In this document: positions 56,801-64,000 of the stretch, one piece after another
How the letters are laid out: each line of letters opens with the position of its first letter
How positions within the stretch are numbered: position 1 is the stretch's first letter
DNA from: Mantamonas sphyraenae
Lineage: Eukaryota > CRuMs > Mantamonadidae
Direction of reading: 5' to 3'
Length of the DNA: 64,000 nucleotides
Assembly: GCA_026936335.1 (NCBI GenBank)
Contig: JAPMXV010000049.1
Location: 310,001-374,000 of the forward strand
Notes under the pieces: model-generated
The model's input: the letters and a program-made list of their open reading frames with translations, nothing else
What the model was told of the DNA's origin: nothing
Databases searched by the model: none
Made by a program: the position numbers and the translations under genes

Positions 56801-59800
56801 CGGATACGAGCTGGTGTTTGGTTCGCGTGACGGATGGCAAGCGCAGGCAAACCGCACCGTGAGTGTGACTGTTGTGCCTGGGCCTGCGCGTGCATTGGGA
56901 CTTGTCAGCAGCACGTCGCTGGTGGTGCGCACACAGACCGATGTGGTTTTGCCAGTCATCACCGTGCGCGTGTTGGACGCCGTGGGTTCACTGGCAGCAA
57001 CCGGATCGCACACTACGGTGGGCGTGGAGTTGGTGCCTGTGAACGGTACCCAGGTGGGTCCCGGCAGCAACACGCGGCTGAGTGGCACGCTGAGTGTCAA
57101 CAGCACGTCGCGCACGCAAAGTCTCTCGAATCTGCGCATGGCTTCCCCACACAACGGTAGCTACAACCTGGTGCTGTATGCTCATGACTCACAGACCGGC
57201 GCGCTGAGCAACGTGAGCGTCGCATTGCAGGTGTTGCCTGGTCCTGCGGTGCGCCTGACGGCGTTGGGAGGCACAACGCTGGCCAATGTGTCGTCGGCCG
57301 CACGCTTGGACCTGCCAACCCTGCAACTGGGCGGACTGGACGCCACGAACGCGCTTGTGCAGGCATCTCTGTTTGCTGGGACGCAAGTGTCCCTGTCTCT
57401 GGTGGCGTGGCCAGGCGCGGTCAAACCTGTGCTTGTGGGCGAAACCACGCGTACAGCAAGTGTGTTTTCACCGTACGTGGCGTTTTCGCAGCTGGAGCTG
57501 CTGTCACCGTCTGTGGGCGTGTACACATTGCAGGTTACGGCTGCAGGCGGATCGGTGTTGCCTGCGTTGAACCTGACGGTGCGTGTGGTAGTTGGCACGG
57601 CGTCGTCGTTGCGACTGCGTGCAGGCACACCCAGCTCACTGGGTCCATTGGCCACCACAGTGGACACGGCGGTGCCTGCGGTTGTGCTGGAAGTGCGTGA
57701 CGGAGGAGGAAACGTGATGGGCGCGGCGGATACACAGGTGCGCGTGGTGACGGCGACGTTGCACACAAACGCATCACAGACAGCACCTGCACTCACGAGT
57801 GGCGTGTTGTCCGGTGTAGTGCAGCTGAACAGCAGCCAAGGCGAGGTGCGCTTTGGCAATCTGACTCTGGCGTCCCTGGCCGCAGGCAACTACACGCTTC
57901 GCTTTGCTTCCGCGGGTCTCACGGGCGACGCAGTGACGGTGCAGATGGTGGTGGGACCTGCGCATAGGCTGCGCATGGTTGCACCTGCGGACGGAGTGCT
58001 GCAGGTACCCACAGAGTCCCAAGTCGCGCTCGAGTCACTGCGCCTGGAGGTTGTGGATGCTGCAGGAGTGCGTACAGCGCAGCTGGGCACAGGCACAGGA
58101 GTGTCTGTGACGAGCAATGTGTCGCATGCGACACTTGGGCTGCAGGGCACGCTGGCGCAGACTTTGACACCTGGGGTGACCACCCTTTCGTTTGACGACC
58201 TGACACTGAGCAAGCCTCCGCTGGGTGCATACTTGCTGACCATTGGCAGCAATAGCAGCACGGACAGCGTGCAGTCGGCGTCGGTGTTGATTGTGGTGGT
58301 CGCCGGACCGTCGTATGCGCTGACAACGATGTACGATGGCAACGTGGGCGTGCAGTGGCCAAGCGCAGAGATCGTGTCGCTTGCCCCCGTGATGGTGGGT
58401 GCGCGCGACGTGGTGGGAACACAAACGTTCCCCGCTGCGCGTCCTGTACGCATCGACTGTGTGAACGGCTCGTCGGTGGTGCAGGGATCTGTGGTGGAAG
58501 TGAGCATGGTCAACGGCAATGCCTCATTTGCCAGCTTGCGCATGCCTGCACCGCGTGCCGGAGTGTACCTGTTGCGTGTGAGTTCCGGCTCGCTGTTGAC
58601 CGTGGATGTGCGCGTGACGATTGTGGTAGGACCCGCGGTGCGTGTGCAGCTGGTGCGCGCGAGTCAAGAAAGCACGGCGGACGCACACGAGCAACAAACG
58701 CTGCGTGCGGCTGTAAACACCCCTGTGGCCGCTGTGGGCGTCGAAGCTCGCGATGCAGGTGGAAGTGCGGTCGGCGTTGCGCAGGAGGGCTCTTTGGTAC
58801 GCAATGTGACGGTGTCGCTTGTGCGAAGCGGCGATGGCGTTGATGTGACGTCGAGCATTCTCGGAGGAACTCGCTTCTACGCCATGGCAGCGGGGCGAGT
58901 GGTGATCAATGACACGCGTCTGGTACGTCCCACGCCTGCATTGTATGCGCTGCGCGTGGAGGCATCCGGCCTGGGCTACGCCACCAATGATGTGGCGCTG
59001 GACGTGCGTGTGGGCGTGCCTGTGGCTGTGCGCGTGACGCAGGGTCTGCTGATGCCGCCCGCAGAGTACACATTGAGCAGCAATCGTGAGGTGACGCTGC
59101 CCGGCGTGAGTCTGATCCTTGTGGACGCCGGTGGGGCCTTTGTGGGTACGGAGGATGCGGCCACAGGCCGCTTGGCAAACATCAGCGCACCGACATTGAA
59201 CATTTCCACGAGCTCAACCACGTCGGCAACGGTGACGGATTCGCAGGCCAGTTTGGCCAGCCGACGTGTGTACGCACCCCGTCAGGGGGCACACAACATC
59301 ACCTTGTGGGTGTCTGGTGGAAGCGGCGGCAGCGCAGGTATGCTTCCGCCTGTGGTGTTGCGTGTCCGTGTGCTTCCTGGTCAGGCTTTGCACCTGCGTC
59401 CTGCGTCTCCGTCCACACTGCCACTGCCTGTGGGTGCGCCGTACGCCTGTGCCGACCAAGTGACGCTGCGGAATGTGTCTGTGGTGGCCGTGGATGCCGG
59501 TGGCGACTACACGCCACTTGCGCCGATGGCCACAGTCGAGGCCAGTGTGGTGTCGAGTCCAGGTGCGGTGGCAGGGAGTGTTTTGGGCCGTGCGCTGTTT
59601 GCCACGGTGCTGCGTGACGGCCGTGCCACGTGGGCTGGGTTTACGTTGACGCAACCTCCCAGCGGCCGCTACCGTGTGCGTCTTTCCTGCGGCTCGTTGA
59701 CACCGATGGAGGTGGATGCAGACGTTGTCGTGGGTGCGCCTGTGCGTGTGGACCTGCAGTTGCCCTCTGTTGAGGCTCAGGGCGCTGCCTCCTTGCGTGC

Positions 59801-62800
59801 GGCTGTGCGTTCGCCACTGGGTGACGTACGTCTCAGGCTATTGGATGCTGCCGGACAGGCGGTGGGTGTTGCGGACAACTCCACACGCACGTATGCGGTG
59901 ACACTGCTCCAAGGCAACGGGGCGGTGGGGGGCACGTTGGATGGGTCTGCGGCGACAAGCGTGACCACACGTGATGGCGCTGTGACTCTGACCGGATTGG
60001 CATTGGTCACACCACGCATTGGCGCATACACACTGCAAGGAACCGTGACGGGCATGCAGGCAGTGCAGGCTTCGTTTGTGGTGTATCCTGGACTGCCCTT
60101 TGGCCTTGGTCTCAACGTGACTACGTTGTCGTACGCAAGCGTGGCGCGTGTGGTGTTGGATGCCGTGCGTGTGTTGTCATTGGATGGCGGTGGCAATGTG
60201 CTCACTGTTGCGGACGATCCAAGTGTGGTGCCCCTCATCGCACGCCACACAGGCGGCCTGAACAACGATGCCAACAGTGGAGACGGCCTGGCGTCGTCGT
60301 CGCTGCTGCAGGTGAACGATCCCATGACCAGTGTACTTGTGTTGCGGCAGTCGACCGCCGTGTTGCCACGCGGTGTGTTGACGCTGCTGCGACCGCGCAC
60401 GGGTCAGGTTCTGGTGCAGGTGGGTGCGGCAAACGGAGGGCGCGAGCCTGCGTTGCTTCGTGTAAACATCACCAACGGTCCCGTGGAGGGGCTGGGTCTG
60501 TCGGGTGTGCTGGGTCAGCCAGGCGTGGTGGCCAACGTCACCTACGCGGGACTGCCGGCCACCACAGTGACCCTGGCGCCCATTGTCGTTGATTTGCAGG
60601 ACGCAGGCGGATCCGTGGTCGCTGGCGTGCCACTCAACGTGAGTGTCACGGGCACGCGCACGGCAAGTGCAGCCGCGGTCGCTTTGGAAGCCAAAACAAC
60701 CACCGGGCCTGTGATTGTGGCGGGCACGCGTGTGGTGACCACATCTGTGGTGGGTGGACGGCATCAGGCGCGTTTTGCAGACCTGCAATTGACTGCGGTG
60801 GCCGACGTGTACACACTGACGTTTGCAGCTGTGGGCAGCAACCAACTGCCCGCGGCGCTGCGAGACGTGAGTGTGCGCGTGCGCGTGTTGCCCGGACGCG
60901 TTGATCGCCTGGTGTTGGTCACGTCTGTGTCGCCCGAAACAAACAACACGGGACCGTTTGTGCGACAGCCCGTGGTGCGTACCGTCGATGGCGTGGGCAA
61001 TCACGTGGCCAACAACGACACGCTGGTGAGCATTACGTTTGTGCCTGCCGCCGTGGTGCGTGGCGGTTCCCAGCCTGCGCGCGAGGGATTGGCTGTGTTT
61101 ACAGACTTGGAACTGGTGGGCAAGTACGCCACCACGTACGACCTCGTGGTGGATGGATTTGTGGAAGGCCGATCGTTGCCTGCCGTCACCTCGACGTCAG
61201 CCACACGTGTGGTGGCCTGCGAGGAGGTGTTGGCCAATTCGGTGTCCAGTCTCAGTGGCGACGCGTGTGTGTGTGGCCCAGGATCGTTTTTGGCCCCCGG
61301 TGGCCTGTGTGTGCTCTGTGCCAAAGACACATTCCAGAGTGTGACCGGCCAGGAGCAGTGTCGTCCGTGTCCTGCACGCCGTGTCATCGACTACGTGGGA
61401 GCGACGCGGGAGAGCGAGTGCACGTGCATGGAGACCACATACGAAGACAACGAGGGACGCTGTGTCGATTGCGTCTCGGGCGGTATCTGCAAGCAAGGCG
61501 AGCGGCCTCAGCCGCAATCCAACTTTTTCTCCTTCCGCCAGGGCTCTTTGGACTTTTACGAGTGTCCCTACCCCACAGCATGCTCAGGTGGCGCCAATGC
61601 CACCTGTGCCACGGGTTACGAGGGGCCACTGTGTGGTGCGTGCTCCCAGGGCTACGGTCGCCTGGGTCAGCGCTGTGCGCCCTGTGGCTCCGCAGGCGTC
61701 AATTGGTTCCTTGTGGTGTTGTCCATCCTGGTCATTCTGACCATTATTTCGTCCATGAGCCGCCGTGCAGTGGGTGCCAAGCGTAGTGTGCGGTCAATCA
61801 TCAAGCGCATTACGCTGAACTACCTGCAGGTCATGGCCTTTATCGGGTCATTCAAGATGCAGTGGCCACAGGAAATCAGTTCGTTCCTTCAGCTGTTTGG
61901 CGTGGGCACCATGGAGCCCATGCAGCACCCGTTTGACTGTGCCACACGCTTGGGCGTGTACGGCTCCTTCACAAACTACATGACCCTGCCTCTGATCGGC
62001 ATCTCGATCCCCATTGTGGCGTATCTGGTGATCCGTTTCCACTTTCATCGCAAGCACAAGATTACATCGGATCAGTTGCAGGAGTACGGCGACGTCTGCT
62101 TCCGCTTGGGCCTGGTGACCATTTTCGTGGCATTCCCTCTGGTGAGCAAGAACATCCTGGATATGTTTACGTGCAAGGAGTATGGCACACATGCAGTTCT
62201 GCTCAAGCAAGACCCGCGTATCTCGTGCAAGGACCCGGAGTATCTGTACTACCGCGGATGGGCTACGTTTTTCGCTGTCTTTTACTGCGGCGGAGTGCCG
62301 CTGACCATGCTTGTGCTGCTGATTCTTGCAAAGCGCAGCAAGAACGTGCTGCGCAAGGTGGCCTTCCTTACCGATGGTTACGTGGCCAAGCGCTACTACT
62401 GGGAGTTTATCATTTTGGTGCGCAAGCTTCTGATTGTGACGGTGGTCATTCTGGAGGACAAGCCGTTGAAGCAACTGTATCTGGGTCTGTGGATTGTGCT
62501 GGCCTCGCTTGTGGTGCACATGTACGCGCGACCGTTTGCCAAAACGCTGCACCAGACGATGGAGGCACTGTCGCTGTTGGCCACAGCCATCACCCTGCTT
62601 TCGGGCATGTTGTTTGTCAGCAGCGAGGTGCAGGTGGAGGGCACCATCATGCTCGTGGTGCTGCTCATCTTTGTCAACACCTTGACATTGCTGGGCTTCA
62701 CGGGCTCCATGCTCATCCTGTGGATCTCGCAAAAGGTGCTCATCATCTGGGACAAGCTGAGCAAGGCCGAGGCCAAGGATGAGACGGCAGATGGCGAGGG

Positions 62801-63662
62801 CGAAGATGCAAACGAAGGCGACGCTGGTGCGGTCGGAGACTCGTCGATGCGCAGCAAGCGAAGCAACCGCGGAGGTTCAGTGGCATCGTCGGTACGTGGC
62901 TCGCGTGGTGCGAGCATGAAGAGCACACGTGGTCGTGGACAAACAGTCGAAGAGATGGACGTGGCTGGCGAGACGGAAGGCGCAGAAACGGGCAACTCTC
63001 GCTTGTCGGAAATGATTGCGTCTCAACGGTTGCGCCGGGGTTCCATTGTGCACCGCATTGTGGCCATTGGCGACACACTGGCCGGTGCCGAGCAGCGGTA
63101 CCGCACGCTTCAGCAAGAGGTGGAGCTGCAGGCGCGAAAGGAGAAGTTGGAGGTGACAATGGCGCAGGGTGAGGAGTTGGAGTTGGAGGTGTTGCGCAAG
63201 GCCATCGACGCACACGATCAGATGGAGAGCATGCGCAAGTCATCGTCAGCTGCGAGCGGGCGATCCCGTGCAGACACGGGCTTCTCACGCAGCGAGTATC
63301 TGGCTCAGATGAAGTCGCGAAGCTCAACCTACAGTCGCATTACGTTGGATGGTGATGGCGGTGTGCGAAAGGCACCGTCCTCACCCGAGGCAAGCACAGA
63401 AGAGGAAGCACCCGCGATCCCAGCTCGGCCTGTGAAGGAGACAGAGGAGAAGAACGGGAAGGAGGCGTTGGAAGAGGAGGAAGACGAAGCTCTGCCCGTG
63501 GTTCCGCCGCGTCGCAGTCGCAGTGTGTTCCAAGAGAGGCAGGAGAAGGACGGGGAGGAGGAGCACAGGTCAGGGGAGGACGAAGAGGCGGAGGAGGAAG
63601 CACCGCCGCCCGTCCCACCTCGCACACGCACACGACATCAGGCACAACAAGATGACGAGTGA
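38878..63662 (+). CDS. Giant adhesion receptor: LamG, filamin-type Ig, TIG, discoidin-like and Ig-like repeats, GCC2/GCC3, nine helices
   Basis: A secreted-entry surface protein of about 8,053 residues after repair. Exons: 38878-38956 (signal peptide, MGRRQLLLLVLLLALTAS), 39110-39439, 39603-39643, 39786-40245, 40338-40670 and 40745-63662. Order: LamG/ConA-like and beta-sandwich segments to about 45900, then filamin-like Ig repeats to 53650 with two further LamG-like domains (49170-49830, 51190-51900), two IPT/TIG domains (53680-54190), a discoidin-like domain (54280-54810), about 17 related 115-120-residue Ig-like repeats (54850-61200), Cys-rich GCC2/GCC3 units (61220-61690) and about nine membrane helices (61695-62750). 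The cytoplasmic tail has a coiled coil and PxxP motifs (VVPPRRSR, PPVPPRTRT). Three one-base frame breaks occur near 48067 (extra T), 48410 (missing base) and 49517 (missing T). Ligand and channel activity are unknown. Confidence 0.8.
53680..54190 (+). other. Two IPT/TIG domains in the giant receptor
   Basis: Tandem domains with the usual start and Gly-Asn pattern: MPLHGPQTGGTALTVYGSNF followed by EIGGVPCTG, then FFPRNGPTYGNVDVTVTGTN followed by CRFGNVLT. They separate the filamin-like section from the discoidin-like section. Confidence 0.8.
54280..54810 (+). other. Discoidin (F5/8 type C)-like domain in the giant receptor
   Basis: Evidence is a beta-sandwich pattern with NEFVFSFYQPCRNQP, MWTTVVDRTTKL, RAQHFRVRFNNSQ and GWLYEFEVHGQF. 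It resembles discoidin domains at the termini but is not a textbook match. Confidence 0.5.
54850..61200 (+). repeat. About 17 tandem 115-120-residue Ig-like repeats
   Basis: Units end with a hydrophobic strand and a VxxGP-type link, for example VSVVVGPPTRLQIAQP, LNVTVVGGPPAYL, VALQVLPGPAVRLTALG and VTIVVGPAVRVQL. Each has an inner LxxPxxGxYTLxFxSxGL-like line, such as MAPRPGVYLLRVSSG. They are divergent at DNA level, so the array is old and not a recent duplication. Confidence 0.8.
61220..62750 (+). other. GCC2/GCC3 Cys-rich module followed by nine predicted membrane helices
   Basis: Cys-rich pattern: CVCGPGSFLAPGGLCVLC, CRPCPARRV, CTCMETTYEDNEGRCVDC, CATGYEGPLCGACSQGYGR. Helices then begin near NWFLVVLSILVILTI and end near VLLIFVNTLTLLGFTGSM. 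The layout occurs in other protist surface proteins, as I recall. No ion-channel filter or heptahelical motif is evident. Confidence 0.7.
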
Positions 63663-63811
63663 GGAAGTGAGTGCAAGTGAATGGAATGAAGTGACCTTGA
63701 CCTTGTGTGCGTGTGTCAGAATGCAGCGACGATGTGTGTGTGCGTGTTGCGTTTGCGTTTTTGGCGCCCACGGTTGATGCGCCACCAAACCCATTCAATT
63801 TCACAAGCAGA
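63663..63811. promoter_or_regulatory. Spacer upstream of the last gene
   Basis: 149 bp with GTGTGTG-rich sequence. It separates two genes that lie on the same strand and both begin with a signal-peptide exon. Confidence 0.4.
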
Positions 63812-63878
63812 ATGCGATCACATACCCATAGATATCTGTGGCTGGTCTTGGCCGCGTGTCTGCTGCTGGTGGAAACGG
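63812..63878 (+). CDS. Signal-peptide exon of a downstream gene, partial
   Basis: The first exon encodes a 22-residue signal peptide (MRSHTHRYLWLVLAAC LLLVET) and ends one base into the next codon at a good donor (ACGG|GTGAGT). The giant receptor begins the same way: signal exon, phase 1 intron. The rest of the gene lies past the right edge, and no acceptor is visible before it. It may be a paralogue of the giant receptor, but nothing else can be said. Confidence 0.6.
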
Positions 63879-64000
63879 GTGAGTGCGGGAGTGTCGTCGT
63901 TTGGGTTTTTTCGCTCGTTTCCATCGTCTCCGGACTTGTCCCTTGCAAGCCCGTGACAACCCCCCCACACGGCCCTATGGACCCTCCACGCTTTCAATGG

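Noticed and set aside
1-64000. tRNA, rRNA, CRISPR, transposon or viral genes
   Set aside because: I saw no such element, though a short tRNA could be missed by eye.

Overview
This window is a gene-dense, GC-rich stretch of nuclear DNA from a flagellated protist. The introns are ordinary GT-AG introns, mostly 60-200 nt with one of 365 nt. Donors are usually GTRNGT-like, and coding frames rejoin cleanly across almost every junction. The lineage is inferred from gene content. A TSET outer-coat subunit argues against an animal, fungus or other opisthokont. An EFCAB9-type CatSper calcium sensor and an MFI (C11orf65) homologue argue for a motile flagellum. A DNA-methyltransferase-like MT-A70 protein of the ciliate/early-fungal MTA1 type is also present. 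An apusomonad-like or other deep amorphean flagellate fits best, but I cannot name the species.

Layout from left to right: R2R3 Myb factor (-, running off the left edge) | TSET TTRAY (+) | GT13 glycosyltransferase with an MGAT5-like tail (-) | small membrane protein (+) | AP180/CALM ANTH protein (-) | EFCAB9 (+) | PX-4xSH3 adaptor (-) | Nudix hydrolase with a C-terminal anchor (+) | Alba/RPP25-like protein (-) | MT-A70 methyltransferase, ZZ-finger and F-box/LRR reading frames joined end to end (+) | conserved nuclear-looking protein (-) | kinesin-7 (+) | four-helix membrane protein (-) | GT37-type fucosyltransferase (-) | MFI/C11orf65 (+) | SLC43-like MFS carrier (+) | FBXO9-like F-box protein (+) | Nab2/ZC3H14 CCCH protein (+) | CDK8-type kinase (-) | a secreted/transmembrane adhesion receptor of about 8,050 residues (+, 24.8 kb) | the signal-peptide exon of a further gene (+, running off the right edge).

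The genes are packed in alternating head-to-head and tail-to-tail pairs. Eight divergent start-to-start gaps of 34-218 bp and tail-to-tail gaps of 33-82 bp leave no intergenic space over 300 bp. The shared themes are membrane traffic (TSET, AP180), glycosylation (GT13, GT37), cytoskeleton and flagellum (kinesin-7, EFCAB9, MFI) and transcription, RNA or methylation control (Myb, CDK8, Nab2, Alba, MT-A70).

Nine coding regions or domain junctions are interrupted by single-base frame changes, most of them one missing base at a short homopolymer. They affect TTRAY twice, the PX-SH3 protein, the kinesin P-loop, the four-helix membrane protein, Nab2 and the giant receptor three times. Repairing each one gives an integral codon count and continuous domain homology, so I read them as consensus errors rather than decayed genes. 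This bears on the most interesting locus, 18225-22798: the methyltransferase, ZZ and F-box frames overlap by 1 and 4 nt and would fuse into one 1,483-residue protein if two more bases are missing.
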